Positions 18,086-28,303 of a stretch of DNA of 64,000 nt are shown piece after piece. Position numbers and translations under genes: made by a program. The stretch is taken from contig JAGIAI010000011.1 of NCBI GenBank assembly GCA_017744935.1, positions 1 through 64,000 on the forward strand, given 5' to 3'. Position 1 is the stretch's first letter. Each line of letters opens with the position of its first letter. The notes below the pieces were generated by a model. That model was not told the DNA's origin. It made no database searches and worked only from the letters and a program-made list of their open reading frames with translations. This stretch comes from Variovorax sp. (GTDB lineage: Bacteria > Pseudomonadota > Gammaproteobacteria > Burkholderiales > Burkholderiaceae_C).

Positions 18086-19492
18086 TCAGGCTGCGGGCGG
18101 TTGCGGCCAGGGCCGCTGCGGTTCGCGGATGAGCTCGAACGCGCGCGAGACCTTGAGCACGCCCAGGTCGTCGAAGCGCTTTCCGGCAATCTGCAAGCCG
18201 ATCGGCAAGCCGTCCTTCGCATAGCCGCAGTTGATTGACGCGGCCGGTTGCTCCGACATGTTGAACGGCACGGTGAAGCCGATGTGCTCCAGCGGCCGCA
18301 ACGGATCGTTGGTCGGCGAAGGCGCTTCGGCAGCGGCCGGCATGTTCGGCGACACGGGCGAGATCACGAAGTCGTACTTTGCGCAGGCAGCCACCGCCGC
18401 GACGCGCGTCGCATGGAATTGGCTGAAGGCGCGGAAGACGTAGTCGCCACGGAAGCCCTCCGCGCTCTCGGCCCATGCGCGGATGTAGGGCAGGACCCTG
18501 TCGCGTTGCTCGGGCCGGAGCGCCTTCATGTCCACCAGCGAACGCATCCGCCAGAAGTGGTCCATGCCGTCGAGCATGGCTTGCGACATGAAGGGCCGCA
18601 TCGGCTCGACGATGGCGCCGGCGCTCTCGAAACGCCTTGCGGCGTGTTCGACAGCCTGCTGGATCTCGGGGTCGACCGCGAGGCCGCAACCGGCGTCCAG
18701 CAACAGGCCGATGCGCAGACCACGCAGATGTTCGGCCGGGACTTCGAAAGCATCCCAGTCGATGTCTTGCACAGGCAGGCTCATGCTGTCGCGCGCATCG
18801 GGCAGCGCGAGCGTCTGCATCATCAGGGCGGCATCGGCCACGGTGCGCGTCATCGGCCCGGCGGCGCGACCCATGTACGGTGGGTCGATCGGAATGCGGC
18901 CCAGGCTGGGCTTGAGCGTGAAGATGCCGCACCAGCTCGCGGGGAGGCGCAGCGAGCCGCCGATGTCCGTGCCTATATGCAGCGGCCCGTAGCCCGCTGC
19001 CGCAGCCGCACCGGCACCCGCACTGGAGCCGCCGGGCGTCTTCGACAGATCCCAGGGATTGCGCGCAAGCGTGTGAAAGCTCGACAAGCCGGAAGACAGC
19101 ATGCCGTAGTCCGGCATCGTGGTCTTGCTGAAGATCACCGCGCCCGCTTCCTTCAGGCGTGCGGCCGGCGGCGCATCGGCGGCCGCCGGTTGGAGCGTGA
19201 CGGCGGCTGTGCCCGCGGGCATCGGATCGCCGCGCGTCGCGATGTTTTCCTTGATGGTGGTCGGCACGCCGTCGAGCGGGCCATGGGCCTCACCGCGCCG
19301 CCAGCGTGCTTCGGATGCGCGCGCCTGTTCGAGCGCGGACTCGGGCCGCAGCAGCCAGGTGGCCTGCAGGTGCGGCTCCCAGCGCTCGACATGATCGAGC
19401 ACCGCTTGCGTCACCTCGACCGGCGACAGGTCTCCCTTGCGATACGCGGCGGCGAGTTCCCGTGCGCTCAGGTCGTTCAGGGGGCCGCTCAC
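18086..19492 (-). CDS. Amidase signature family hydrolase
   Basis: A 468-residue amidase. The Ser-cisSer-Lys triad is intact: Lys in PTTIKENIA (about residue 80), cis-Ser in GGSSAGAGAA and nucleophile Ser in GTDIGGSLRLPA. The start is GTG 19492, which overlaps the stop of the upstream binding-protein gene by four bases (GTGA); a second GTG one codon further upstream is also in frame. It is the last gene of a peptide-type ABC operon, which suggests it hydrolyses an amide delivered by that transporter. No signal peptide, so it should act in the cytoplasm. GatA is unlikely because gatC and gatB are absent here. Confidence 0.92.
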   Translation of the reverse strand: MSGPLNDLSARELAAAYRKGDLSPVEVTQAVLDHVERWEPHLQATWLLRPESALEQARASEARWRRGEAHGPLDGVPTTIKENIATRGDPMPAGTAAVTLQPAAADAPPAARLKEAGAVIFSKTTMPDYGMLSSGLSSFHTLARNPWDLSKTPGGSSAGAGAAAAAGYGPLHIGTDIGGSLRLPASWCGIFTLKPSLGRIPIDPPYMGRAAGPMTRTVADAALMMQTLALPDARDSMSLPVQDIDWDAFEVPAEHLRGLRIGLLLDAGCGLAVDPEIQQAVEHAARRFESAGAIVEPMRPFMSQAMLDGMDHFWRMRSLVDMKALRPEQRDRVLPYIRAWAESAEGFRGDYVFRAFSQFHATRVAAVAACAKYDFVISPVSPNMPAAAEAPSPTNDPLRPLEHIGFTVPFNMSEQPAASINCGYAKDGLPIGLQIAGKRFDDLGVLKVSRAFELIREPQRPWPQPPAA

Positions 19493-20976
19493 CACGACAG
19501 CGCCGACAGGTCGTTGACGAAGATCGGCATGTCCTTCCACAGGCCCTTCACGCCCTTCTTGGCGACGGTGGGCCACTGCGGCTGGAACAGGAAGACGTTG
19601 GCCGCGTCGTTGGCCAGGATGCGCTGCGCATCGCCGAGCAGCTTGTTGCGCTCGGCCGCATTGCCGGTCGTCTTGATCTTGTCGTAGACCGTGTTGAAGT
19701 CCTTCGACTGGTACTGCCAGTAGTAGTCCGCTTTGGCGTAGTTGCCGAGGTCGAAGGGCTCGACGTGCGACACGATGCTCAGGTCGTAGTCCTTGTTGCC
19801 GTAGGTGCCGCTGAGCCACTGCGCCCATTCGACGTTCTGGATCTTCACGTTGATGCCGATCTTGGCGAGTTGCGCGGCGATGACTTCGCCGCCCTGGCGG
19901 GCGTACGGCGGCGGTGGCAGCGTCATCGTGAGTTCGAGCGGCGTCTTCACGCCGGCCTCGGCCAGAAGCTGCTTGGCCTTCTCGACATTGAAGGGATTGA
20001 CCCCGGTCGTGTCGACATACCCGGGGGCGCCCGGCACGTAGTGGCTGCCGATGGGCACGCCGAAGCCGTCCACCGCGCCTTCGATCACGGCCTTGCGATC
20101 GATCGCCGCGGAGATCGCGCGACGCACCCGCACGTCGTCGAGCGGCTTGCGCTTGTTGTTGATCGACAGGATGGTCTTCGCACGCGATCCGCTCAGGATC
20201 ACCTGGAACTGCGGGTTGGCCTTGAACTGCGGCACGATGCGCGTCGCCACGCGGGGGAACGCATCAATGTCGCCGGCGAGCAGCGATGCGGCTTGCGCGG
20301 CCGGATCGGAGATGAAGCGGAAGGTGACCTTGTTGAGCTTGATGGCACCCGCGTTGCGGAAGCCGTCCCACTTGCTCACTACCACCGAGCTGCCCTTGTT
20401 CCAGTTGTCGAGCTTGTAGGGTCCGGTGCCCACGGGCTTGGTGGCGTTGGCGTCCGCGCTCTTGGGTTCGACGATCACCGCGGTGGCCTGACCCAGCAGG
20501 AAGGGCAGGTCGGGGTCGATCTCCTTGTTGATGATCACCACCGTGGCGTCATCGACCACCTGCGTGCTCATGTTCGCGAAGGTGCGCTTGTCCTTGTTGG
20601 TGCTCTTCTCGGCGCCGGCGCGGTCGAACGAGAACTTGACCGTCTGCGCATTGAAGGGCTCGCCGTTCTGGAACTTGACGCCGCGGCGCAGCTTGAAGGT
20701 GTAGGTGCGCAGGTCCGGCGAGACTTCCCAGCTCTCGGCCAGGAGGGGCGTCACGCTGCCGTCGGAATTGATCTTGGTGAGCGTCTCCAGGATGTTGTAT
20801 TGGACGATCTCCGCGATCGCGGATGCCGCGCCGGCCGTTGGATCGAGCCCCGGCGGCTCCAGCCCCATGCCGATCACCATCGAGTCCTTGCGGCCTTGCG
20901 CGAGCGCCATCTGCGGTAGCGAGAGCGGCACGGTGGCGAGTGCGGCGGTGGTCAGGAGGGTGCGGCGTTTCAACAT
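19489..20976 (-). CDS. ABC transporter substrate-binding protein, peptide/opine/nickel class (SBP family 5)
   Basis: A 495-residue family 5 binding protein. The N-terminus MLKRRTLLTTAALATVPL has a twin-arginine and a hydrophobic stretch ending ALA-Q, compatible with Sec or weak Tat export. Family features follow: GLEPPGLDPTAGA, LLAESWEVSPDLRTYTFKLRRGVKFQNGEPF and DVRVRRAISAAIDRKAVI. It would capture the ligand in the periplasm for the permease pair encoded upstream. The placement of the binding protein after, rather than before, the permease and ATPase genes is less usual. 85 bp separate it from the dppF-like gene. Confidence 0.93.
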   Translation of the reverse strand: MLKRRTLLTTAALATVPLSLPQMALAQGRKDSMVIGMGLEPPGLDPTAGAASAIAEIVQYNILETLTKINSDGSVTPLLAESWEVSPDLRTYTFKLRRGVKFQNGEPFNAQTVKFSFDRAGAEKSTNKDKRTFANMSTQVVDDATVVIINKEIDPDLPFLLGQATAVIVEPKSADANATKPVGTGPYKLDNWNKGSSVVVSKWDGFRNAGAIKLNKVTFRFISDPAAQAASLLAGDIDAFPRVATRIVPQFKANPQFQVILSGSRAKTILSINNKRKPLDDVRVRRAISAAIDRKAVIEGAVDGFGVPIGSHYVPGAPGYVDTTGVNPFNVEKAKQLLAEAGVKTPLELTMTLPPPPYARQGGEVIAAQLAKIGINVKIQNVEWAQWLSGTYGNKDYDLSIVSHVEPFDLGNYAKADYYWQYQSKDFNTVYDKIKTTGNAAERNKLLGDAQRILANDAANVFLFQPQWPTVAKKGVKGLWKDMPIFVNDLSALSW

Positions 20977-21061
20977 GGTTTCGGGGCTCCAGGGAAAGGC
21001 TGTGTGTGAAGAAACAAACGTTACATCATGGCGGGCCCGGACGGGCTCGGCAAGTATTTGC

Positions 21062-21883
21062 TCATGACGCGGCGAGCGGCTCCGCGCGCGGCACTGCTGC
21101 GAGCAGGGCCTGCGTGTAGGGATGCTCCGCATGCGCGAAGAGATGCTGCGGCTCGCCGCGTTCGACGACGAGGCCGCGGTGCAGCACGCAGACTTCGTCG
21201 CACAGATGGTTCACCACCGCGAGGTCGTGGCTGATGAGGAGGTAGCTGATGCCGTACTGCTGCTGCAGGTCCTGCATCAGGTTGAGTACCTGCGCCTGCA
21301 CCGAGACGTCGAGCGCGCTCACCGGCTCGTCGGCCACGATGAGCCTCGGCCGCGTGATGAGTGCGCGTGCGATCGCGATGCGCTGCCGTTGCCCACCGGA
21401 GAACTCGTGCGGGTATTTGTGCAGGTCGGCGAGGCGCAGGCCGACGGCTGCGAGCGATTCACCGGCCAGTTCGCGTTGTTGCGCGCGCGTGGTTTCGCCC
21501 AGCGCTTCCAGCGGTTCGGCCACGATGCGCTCGACTGTCTGGCGTGGGTCGAGCGAACCGTAAGGGTCCTGGAAGACCATCTGGAAATTGCGTCGTGCCT
21601 TGCGCAGTGTGTCTCTCTGCAAGGCTTGCAGATCCTCGCCGAGCAGCTTGACGGTGCCCGAGGTCGGCTTGTCCAGCGCCATCACCAGACGTGCAATGGT
21701 CGATTTGCCGGATCCCGACTCGCCGACGATGCCGAGGCTCCGTCCGGGGCGGACGCTGAAGCTCACGCCGTTGAGCGCCTTGACCATTGGCAGGGTGCCG
21801 AAGAGCTTCTCGCGGGGCAGCGCGTAGTGGCGTACGAGGTCCGTGACTTCGAGCAAAGGTGCGTCGGCCGGCGTGTTCGTCAT
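21062..21883 (-). CDS. ABC transporter ATP-binding protein (DppF/OppF-like)
   Basis: A 273-residue ATPase subunit. Walker A GESGSGKST, signature [15 protein letters not shown], Walker B LIVADEPVSALD and the switch histidine in LLISHD are intact, as is the C-terminal EHPYTQALLAAVP segment of peptide-importer ATPases. It is shorter than typical DppF proteins (about 330) because the cysteine-containing tail is absent. ATG 21883 overlaps the stop of the next ATPase gene by four bases (ATGA). Confidence 0.93.
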   Translation of the reverse strand: MTNTPADAPLLEVTDLVRHYALPREKLFGTLPMVKALNGVSFSVRPGRSLGIVGESGSGKSTIARLVMALDKPTSGTVKLLGEDLQALQRDTLRKARRNFQMVFQDPYGSLDPRQTVERIVAEPLEALGETTRAQQRELAGESLAAVGLRLADLHKYPHEFSGGQRQRIAIARALITRPRLIVADEPVSALDVSVQAQVLNLMQDLQQQYGISYLLISHDLAVVNHLCDEVCVLHRGLVVERGEPQHLFAHAEHPYTQALLAAVPRAEPLAAS

Positions 21884-22869
21884 GCGGCGACCCCTTCCTC
21901 TGCGGCGATTTCGTCGAGCCGGATACATCGCGCCAGATGATCGTTTGGCAGCGGCACCGCTGGGGGCTTCGCGGCATTGCAGGCGTCGACTGTGTAGCGG
22001 CATCGGCCCGCGAAAGGGCAGCCCTTCGGCAGGTCGACCAGTTCGGGCACGCTGCCCTTGATGGTGGCGAGCCTCGCGCCGCGCGGCGTGCCGAGTTCAG
22101 GCCGCGCTGCGAACAGGCCTCGCGTATAGGGGTGCGCGCGCTCGGCAAAAACGGACGTCGTGGGGCCGCTTTCGACCACGCTGCCGCCGTACATCACGAG
22201 CATCTTCGAGGCGTTCTGCGCGATCACGCCGAGGTCGTGCGAGATCAGGATCAGCGCCATGCCGCGCTCTGCCACGAGACCGCGGATCAGGTCGAGGATC
22301 TGCTTCTGGATGGTGACGTCGAGCGCGGTCGTCGGCTCGTCGGCGATCAGCAGGTCCGGCCCGCAGGCCAGAGCCATCGCGATGCCAATGCGCTGGCGCT
22401 GACCGCCGGAGAACTGGTGCGGGTAGGCATCGAGGCGCGATGCGGCATCGGGGATGCCGACTCGGTCGAGCAGCGCGAGCACTTCCTTGCGCGCATCGGA
22501 GGCGGAGAGGCCGCGATGCAGCCGCAGCGGTTCGCCGACCTGCCTCGCTATCGTGTGGACCGGATTCAGTGCCGTCATCGGCTCCTGGAAGATCATGCCG
22601 ATGCGGTCGCCGCGGATCTTGCACATCTCGCGTTCGGACAGGCCGACGAGTTCTGTGCCGTCAAAGCGGATGCTTCCGCTGACCTTGGCGGTCGAAGGAA
22701 GAAGGCCCATCAGTGACTGCACGGTGATGGACTTGCCGCAACCCGATTCGCCGACGATGCCGAGCGTTTCGCCGCGCTCCAGCGTGAAGTCGATGCCGCG
22801 TACCGCCTCGGCGGGGCCGCGCTGCGTCTGGAGCTGGATGTGGAGGTCTTTGACTTCGAGAAGTGGCAT
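21880..22869 (-). CDS. ABC transporter ATP-binding protein (DppD/OppD-like)
   Basis: A 329-residue ATPase, the partner of the following subunit. Walker [11 protein letters not shown], signature [15 protein letters not shown], Walker [13 protein letters not shown] and switch LISHD are complete. The C-terminus has the oligopeptide-transporter extension [14 protein letters not shown], a cysteine motif that binds an iron-sulfur cluster in several family members. It starts 6 bp after the DppC-like permease gene stops. Confidence 0.94.
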   Translation of the reverse strand: MPLLEVKDLHIQLQTQRGPAEAVRGIDFTLERGETLGIVGESGCGKSITVQSLMGLLPSTAKVSGSIRFDGTELVGLSEREMCKIRGDRIGMIFQEPMTALNPVHTIARQVGEPLRLHRGLSASDARKEVLALLDRVGIPDAASRLDAYPHQFSGGQRQRIGIAMALACGPDLLIADEPTTALDVTIQKQILDLIRGLVAERGMALILISHDLGVIAQNASKMLVMYGGSVVESGPTTSVFAERAHPYTRGLFAARPELGTPRGARLATIKGSVPELVDLPKGCPFAGRCRYTVDACNAAKPPAVPLPNDHLARCIRLDEIAAEEGVAA

Positions 22870-22875
22870 GACTGG

Positions 22876-23757
22876 TCAGCGGGCGCGTGCGAGGCGCGGG
22901 TCGAGCAGGTCGCGCAGGCCGTCGCCGAGGAGGTTCAGGCCCAGCACCGCGAGTGCGATGGCCACGCCGGGGAAGACCGCGAGCAACGGCGCCTGGAACA
23001 TCATGGTCTGGGCCTCGCTCAGCATGCGGCCCCACGAAGGCTGCGGTGGTTGCGTGCCGAGTCCGAGATAGGACAGGGCGGCTTCGGCGAGGATCGCGAT
23101 CGCGAAGCGGATGGTGATCTGCACGATCAGCACGGCAGAGATGTTCGGCAGCACGTGCTGCATCGTGATCGCGAACGAGCCCTTTCCGCAGGCCCGTGCC
23201 GCCGCGATGTATTCGCGCGACCAGATGGCATTGGCCGAAGCCCGAGTGATGCGCGCGAAGGTCGGGATGTTGTAGATGCCGATCGCGATGATCGCGTTGA
23301 CGATGCCCGCGCCGAACACGGCGGTCAGCATGATCGCCGACAGGATCGCGGGGAAGGCCATGGAGAAGTCGGCGAAACGCATGATCGCTTCCTCGACCCA
23401 GCCGCGTCGCGCGGCGGCGAGCAGGCCGAGTGCCGTGCCAACGGTCAGGCCGATGCCGACTGCAATGACGCCGACGAGGATCGATGCGCGTGCGCCAACA
23501 AGCAGCAGCGACGCAACATCGCGGCCGAAGGTGTCTGTGCCGAGCCAGTGCGCGGCGCTCGGCTTTTGCAGCTTGCTCGCGATGTCCATCTCGTAGGGCG
23601 ACCACGGCGTCCAGACGAGCGACACGCCGGCGGCCAGGATGAGCAGCAACGTGAGTACGCCGCCGATGACGAAGCTGCGGTGTTGGATCGCGCGACGCCA
23701 GAAGCCGGGAACCTTGATGGAGGCGGTGCTTGGAGCCGTCGCGGGAACTGCGCTCAT
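22876..23757 (-). CDS. ABC transporter permease (DppC-like)
   Basis: A 293-residue inner-membrane permease with about six transmembrane segments. It has the N-terminal OppC-N type helix (SFVIGGVLTLLLILAAGV), the HWLGTDTFGRDV motif that marks DppC/OppC proteins, and the EAA loop REYIAAARACGKG that contacts the ATPase. The ATG overlaps the DppB-like stop by four bases. Confidence 0.94.
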   Translation of the reverse strand: MSAVPATAPSTASIKVPGFWRRAIQHRSFVIGGVLTLLLILAAGVSLVWTPWSPYEMDIASKLQKPSAAHWLGTDTFGRDVASLLLVGARASILVGVIAVGIGLTVGTALGLLAAARRGWVEEAIMRFADFSMAFPAILSAIMLTAVFGAGIVNAIIAIGIYNIPTFARITRASANAIWSREYIAAARACGKGSFAITMQHVLPNISAVLIVQITIRFAIAILAEAALSYLGLGTQPPQPSWGRMLSEAQTMMFQAPLLAVFPGVAIALAVLGLNLLGDGLRDLLDPRLARAR

Positions 23758-24704
23758 ATGTCGTGGGCCTTGATGCGGGGGTCGATCACTGCGTAGAGCA
23801 CATCGACGACGAAATTGACGATGACCACCATCGCGGCGAGCAGCATCACGCAGTTGCGCACCACGATCAGGTCGCGGTTGCTGATGGCCTGGAAGATCAG
23901 GCGGCCGAGGCCCGGCAGGTAGAACACGTTCTCGACCACGATCGTGCCGGCGAGCAGCTCGGAGAACTGCATGCCCATCACTGTGATGACGGGGATCAAT
24001 GCGTTGCGCAGCACGTGGCGCCAGAGGACTGCCCGCTGCGAGACACCCTTCGCCCGCGCAGTGCGTACGAAGTCCTCGCGCATCACTTCGAGCACCGCCG
24101 AGCGCGTGATGCGGGCGAGGATTGCGGCCTGTACTACGGCGAGCGACAACGCGGGGAGCAGGAGCGATTTCAGGCCGGCGAGGATGCCTTCATCCCAGCC
24201 TTCGAAGCCACCCGCGGAAAACCACTGAAGCTGGACCGAGAAGACGAGGATTAGCAGGATCGCAAACCAGAAATTCGGGATTGCGATCCCGACCTGCGTG
24301 AGTCCCATCAGGCCCACGTCACCGAGCTTGTTGTGTCGCGCCGCGGCCGTCACGCCAACGAGAAGCGCAAGCACGGTGGTGAAGGCCATTGCCATGAGCG
24401 CGAGCGGAACGGTCAGCGCAAGGCGTTCGAGGATGAGGTCGAGGACCGGGGAGCTGTAGGCGTAGCTGTCGCCGAGATTCCCCGTCAGCAGGCCACCGAT
24501 CCAGTGCCAGTAGCGATTCCAGGCCGGCTGGTCGAGCCCGAGCTTGGTCGCGAGTGCCGCCACCGCGTCGGGTGAGGCATCCGGACCCATCAGGATCTGA
24601 GCCGCGTTGCCCGGAAGGATCTCGAGCACGAGGAAAACGATGATGGAAGCGCCGACCAGTGTTGCGATCAGCGTCACGAAGCGCTTGAACAGGAACAAAC
24701 TCAT
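23754..24704 (-). CDS. ABC transporter permease (DppB-like)
   Basis: First gene of the operon, 316 residues with six predicted membrane helices. N-terminal FVTLIATLVGASIIVFLVLEILPGNAA is the DppB/OppB opening, and the EAA loop is REDFVRTARAKGVS. The likely start is ATG 24704, since upstream in-frame codons read into low-quality basic sequence. The promoter should lie in the 133 bp between it and the divergent ferredoxin gene at 24838. Substrate class (di/oligopeptide, glutathione, or a related amide) cannot be settled from sequence. Confidence 0.94.
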   Translation of the reverse strand: MSLFLFKRFVTLIATLVGASIIVFLVLEILPGNAAQILMGPDASPDAVAALATKLGLDQPAWNRYWHWIGGLLTGNLGDSYAYSSPVLDLILERLALTVPLALMAMAFTTVLALLVGVTAAARHNKLGDVGLMGLTQVGIAIPNFWFAILLILVFSVQLQWFSAGGFEGWDEGILAGLKSLLLPALSLAVVQAAILARITRSAVLEVMREDFVRTARAKGVSQRAVLWRHVLRNALIPVITVMGMQFSELLAGTIVVENVFYLPGLGRLIFQAISNRDLIVVRNCVMLLAAMVVIVNFVVDVLYAVIDPRIKAHDI

Positions 24705-24723
24705 AAGGCGGGGCGCAGCATAA

Positions 24724-25134
<411 letters not shown>

Positions 25135-25143
25135 AGAGCGTGG

Positions 25144-25617
25144 CTAGTCGCCGCCACTCTTCTTCTTCGACTTCTTCGATTTCTTCTTTGGCTCGCCGGC
25201 GTCCTGCCCGGCCTGCATGCTCGTGTAGAGCACTTCCTTCTTGCCCTTGCGCAGCTTTGCGGGAGCGTCCTTGCTGGTGCCGCTCTTCCGCTCGCTGCTG
25301 GCCTCTGCAGGGCTGTTGCTGATTAGGATCGGCCGATTGCGAGCACCTGTTGCTTCCAGCCGCCGGCGATCGCCTTCCATGCGATTGGCTGCTGCGTGCG
25401 CATTGCGGATCGTGTCGTCCGCCTCGCGTTTCTGGTCAGCGTCGCGGGCGTCATCGACTTCAACCAGCCTGCCGCTCTTGCAGGGGCGGTCGGTATAGGT
25501 GTTGCCGCAGCGCCAGGTGCTGCCGCCATCGGCTGCAAAGGTGCTCCAGGGCATGCACGTCGCCATGAGAAACGCAGCGCATCGTGCAGTGATCCTTGTT
25601 GTACGTGACAGCTTCAT
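25144..25617 (-). CDS. Secreted DUF4124-like protein with lysine-rich tail
   Basis: A 157-residue protein from ATG 25617, which has a GGGAG site upstream. It has a signal peptide (MKLSRTTR, hydrophobic core, cleavage near FAA-D at about residue 28), then a short DUF4124-type module (TWRCGNTYTDRPCKSGR) with two cysteines that may form a disulfide, a charged coil-like middle (DADQKREADDTIRNAH), and a C-terminus of repeated Lys/Ser residues. DUF4124 proteins are envelope-located and of unknown function. The lysine tail could contact anionic envelope polymers, but that is speculation. Confidence 0.8.
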   Translation of the reverse strand: MKLSRTTRITARCAAFLMATCMPWSTFAADGGSTWRCGNTYTDRPCKSGRLVEVDDARDADQKREADDTIRNAHAAANRMEGDRRRLEATGARNRPILISNSPAEASSERKSGTSKDAPAKLRKGKKEVLYTSMQAGQDAGEPKKKSKKSKKKSGGD

Positions 25618-25648
25618 TCTTGTAACTCCCTTCTTCTCTCTTCTTCCG

Positions 25649-26281
25649 CTAGCCCGCGGCGGGTTCGCCTCCGCCATCAGGCTCTCGCCTCGGTGGTTTG
25701 GGGCGCGGCGGCTTGCTTGTGTGGATGAGCAAGGTCGCCTTGTCCATCTCGCCAGCCACCAGGGCCGGGAATGCATGGAGTGTGCGGACGATCGCGTCGT
25801 CGATCGCCTCCCTCTGTTCCTTGAGCGGCTTCTTCAGGACCCAGTTGACCACCTCCGACTTCACGCCTGGATGGCCAATGCCGAGGCGAAGACGCCAGTA
25901 GTCGCCGGTGCCGAGCTGCCCATGGATGTCTCGCAGGCCGTTGTGGCCGGCATGGCTGCCGCCCAGCTTCAGCTTGGCCTGACCCGGCACTACGTCGAGC
26001 TCGTCATGGGCGACAAGAATTTCCTTCGGCTCAATCTTGAAGAAGCGGGCAAGCGCCGCAACGGATTTGCCGGAGACATTCATGAAGGTCTGCGGCTCGA
26101 GCAGCCAGAGCGGCTTGCCGTTGACTTGAGTGCGCGCCACGAGGCCGTGATACGAACGCTCCGGCGTGAGCGAGACTTTCAGGTCACGCGCGAGCGCGTC
26201 GATCCACCAGAAGCCGGCGTTGTGCCGCGTGGCTTCGTATTCAGGGCCGGGATTTCCGAGGCCGACGAACAACTTGATCAT
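25649..26281 (-). CDS. pth: Peptidyl-tRNA hydrolase
   Basis: Pth cleaves the ester bond of peptidyl-tRNAs dropped by the ribosome. The 210-residue protein starts [24 protein letters not shown] with catalytic His20, and has the conserved QTFMNVSG (Asn in FMN), [11 protein letters not shown] and [11 protein letters not shown] motifs. A proline-rich basic tail of about 20 residues ([10 protein letters not shown]) extends past the core. A terminator at 26319-26341 separates it from rplY upstream. Confidence 0.96.
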   Translation of the reverse strand: MIKLFVGLGNPGPEYEATRHNAGFWWIDALARDLKVSLTPERSYHGLVARTQVNGKPLWLLEPQTFMNVSGKSVAALARFFKIEPKEILVAHDELDVVPGQAKLKLGGSHAGHNGLRDIHGQLGTGDYWRLRLGIGHPGVKSEVVNWVLKKPLKEQREAIDDAIVRTLHAFPALVAGEMDKATLLIHTSKPPRPKPPRREPDGGGEPAAG

Positions 26282-26310
26282 GCGTGGATTATCTTGGTTG
26301 GCTTGCGCCC

Positions 26311-26341
26311 AAAACAAAATGGCCCGCACGGGGCGGGCCAT
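26311..26341 (-). terminator. Rho-independent terminator after rplY
   Basis: Stem ATGGCCCGC / GCGGGCCAT (26319-26327 with 26333-26341) with a 5-base loop. On the minus strand the hairpin is followed by ATTTTGTTTT, a U-rich run. It lies 22 bp beyond the rplY stop and insulates pth. Confidence 0.85.
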
Positions 26342-26363
26342 CGAAATGCAGGGGATGCGCGAA

Positions 26364-27014
26364 TTACTTCTTCTTGACGGGGGCCTTGGCGTCTGCCTTG
26401 GCTGCAGCCGGAGCGGCTTCGGCGGTTGCGCCTTCTGCGGGGGCCTCTTCAGCGACCACCGGGGACACGGCGGACACGACGACGGGGTTGCCCTTGCCGT
26501 GGCTGATGAACTTCAGGCCCTTCGGCAGCTTGATGTCCTTGACCGTGAGGGTGGCGTTCTTGGTCAGACCCGACAGGTCGACCTCGATGAACTCGGGCAG
26601 ATCGGCCGGCAGGCAGCTGACTTCGAGTTCGGTCATCACGTGATTCACGAGGTTGTGATCGAGCTTGACGGCCGTGGACTCTTCTTCACCCTTGAAGTGC
26701 AGCGGCACTTTGACGGTCATGCGGGTGCGGGCATCGACGCGCTGGAAGTCGACATGCTGCACGAGCGGACGGAAGGGGTGGTACTGCACGTCACGCAACA
26801 GAACCTTCGAGACTTGACCGCCGAGATCCATCTCGAGAATCGACGAGTGGAAGGCTTCCTTCTTCAGGGCGTGCCACAACGCGTTGTGATCGAGTTCGAT
26901 CAGTTGCGGCTGGCCTTCACCACCGTAGACGATGCCGGGCGTCTTGCCCGAAATACGCAGACGGCGGCTCGCACCCGTACCCTGCTTTGCGCGCTCAAAA
27001 GCGACGAATTTCAT
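26364..27014 (-). CDS. rplY: 50S ribosomal protein L25/general stress protein Ctc
   Basis: Long (Ctc-type) form of L25, which binds 5S rRNA. The 216-residue protein has the N-terminal L25 domain ([20 protein letters not shown] ... GIVYGG) to about residue 95, the TL5-like beta-barrel C-domain ([21 protein letters not shown]) and an Ala/Glu/Lys tail ending APVKKK. It follows prs after a terminator, so it probably has its own promoter in the 94 bp gap. Confidence 0.96.
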   Translation of the reverse strand: MKFVAFERAKQGTGASRRLRISGKTPGIVYGGEGQPQLIELDHNALWHALKKEAFHSSILEMDLGGQVSKVLLRDVQYHPFRPLVQHVDFQRVDARTRMTVKVPLHFKGEEESTAVKLDHNLVNHVMTELEVSCLPADLPEFIEVDLSGLTKNATLTVKDIKLPKGLKFISHGKGNPVVVSAVSPVVAEEAPAEGATAEAAPAAAKADAKAPVKKK

Positions 27015-27060
27015 AACTTGCTCCTGTGGAAGTCCACCGCGACCAGTGCGACTCCGGTTT

Positions 27061-27084
27061 AAAAAAGGCTTCCCGAAGGAAGCC
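27061..27084 (-). terminator. Rho-independent terminator after prs
   Basis: Stem GGCTTCC / GGAAGCC (27067-27073 with 27078-27084), tetraloop CGAA on the plus strand, followed on the minus strand by a run of six T. It ends the prs transcript 25 bp past its stop codon. Confidence 0.85.
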
Positions 27085-27108
27085 CGGCTTTTTGCTCGGA
27101 CCTGGACC

Positions 27109-28083
27109 TCAGAAGAGGTTTTCCTGGTCGGAGAACAAACTCATGACCGACTCGCCTTTGGCGATGCGCTGGATCGTCTCGGCGATCAGCGGCGCCACGG
27201 AGAGTTGGCGAATCTTGGTGCAGCCGGTTGCGCCGGCGCTCAGCGGGATCGTGTTGGTCACGACCACTTCGTCGAGCGCGGTGCCCTGGGCGATACGCTC
27301 GATGGCAGGGCCCGAGAAGATCGGGTGCGTGCAGTACGCGTACACCTTCTTGGCGCCTCGTTCTTTCAGAACTTCAGCGGCTTTGACCAGCGTGCCTGCC
27401 GTGTCGATCATGTCGTCCATGATCACGCAGTTGCGGCCGTCGATCTCACCGATCACGTGCATGACTTCGCTCACATTGGCGCGCGGACGGCGCTTGTCGA
27501 TGATCGCGAGGTCGCAATTCAGTTGCTTGGCCAGCGCACGGGCGCGAACCACGCCGCCGACATCGGGGGAGACCACGATCAGGTCTTCGTAGTTCTTTTG
27601 GCGAAGGTCACCCAGAAGGACCGGCGACGCATAGATGTTGTCGACCGGGATGTCGAAGAAACCCTGAATCTGGTCCGCGTGGAGGTCCATGGTCAGCACA
27701 CGCGCCACGCCGACGGTTTCCAGCAGGTTGGCGACGACCTTGGCCGAGATCGGCACGCGGCTCGAACGCGGACGTCGGTCCTGGCGGGCATAGCCGAAAT
27801 AGGGGATCACGGCACTGATGCGCTCGGCCGAAGCGCGCTTGAGCGCGTCGACCATGATGAGCAGTTCCATCAGGTTCTCATTGGTCGGCGCACAGGTCGA
27901 CTGGACAACGAAAACGTCGCGTGCCCGGACGTTCTGGTTGATTTCGACGGTGACCTCGCCGTCAGAGAATCGGCCGACGCGGGCTGCACCCAGCGAGGTG
28001 CCCAAGTGTTGGGAAATCTCGGCGGCAAGCCCAGGATTGGCATTGCCGGTGAAAACCATGAAATCAGGGTTGTGTGCCTGCAT
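27109..28083 (-). CDS. prs: Ribose-phosphate pyrophosphokinase
   Basis: Makes PRPP from ribose 5-phosphate and ATP for nucleotide, histidine and tryptophan synthesis. The 324-residue class I enzyme has [17 protein letters not shown], the flexible-loop arginine region ([11 protein letters not shown]), and the PRPP-binding [14 protein letters not shown] motif. ATG 28083 is chosen because the conserved [12 protein letters not shown] follows eight residues later; about 100 upstream open codons cross the tRNA-Gln gene and are not coding. Probably cotranscribed with the tRNA and ispE upstream. Confidence 0.96.
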   Translation of the reverse strand: MQAHNPDFMVFTGNANPGLAAEISQHLGTSLGAARVGRFSDGEVTVEINQNVRARDVFVVQSTCAPTNENLMELLIMVDALKRASAERISAVIPYFGYARQDRRPRSSRVPISAKVVANLLETVGVARVLTMDLHADQIQGFFDIPVDNIYASPVLLGDLRQKNYEDLIVVSPDVGGVVRARALAKQLNCDLAIIDKRRPRANVSEVMHVIGEIDGRNCVIMDDMIDTAGTLVKAAEVLKERGAKKVYAYCTHPIFSGPAIERIAQGTALDEVVVTNTIPLSAGATGCTKIRQLSVAPLIAETIQRIAKGESVMSLFSDQENLF

Positions 28084-28160
28084 GAGCGTCCCGGCGAAGT
28101 GCATCCGGCAATGCGAAATGGCTCTTGGAGGAGCCGCCAAAAATCTTGTGAATGAAGATT

Positions 28161-28237
28161 TGGCAGGGGAGAAAGGATTCGAACCTTTGCATGCTGGAAT
28201 CAAAATCCAGTGCCTTAACCAGCTTGGCGACTCCCCT
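28161..28237 (-). tRNA. tRNA-Gln (anticodon TTG), CCA encoded
   Basis: On the minus strand the sequence folds as a complete cloverleaf: acceptor AGGGGAG pairing with CTCCCCT, D-arm with GGTTAA, anticodon stem CTGGA/TCCAG around TT-TTG-AT, T-arm with GGTTCGAATCC, discriminator G and encoded CCA. It lies between ispE and prs, its usual place in betaproteobacteria. Confidence 0.96.
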
Positions 28238-28303
28238 ACACAGGTCAATGGCCAAGGCCATCCACCGATATATGTCGCATCAGACCGCAGAGCGTTCTGA
28301 CTT

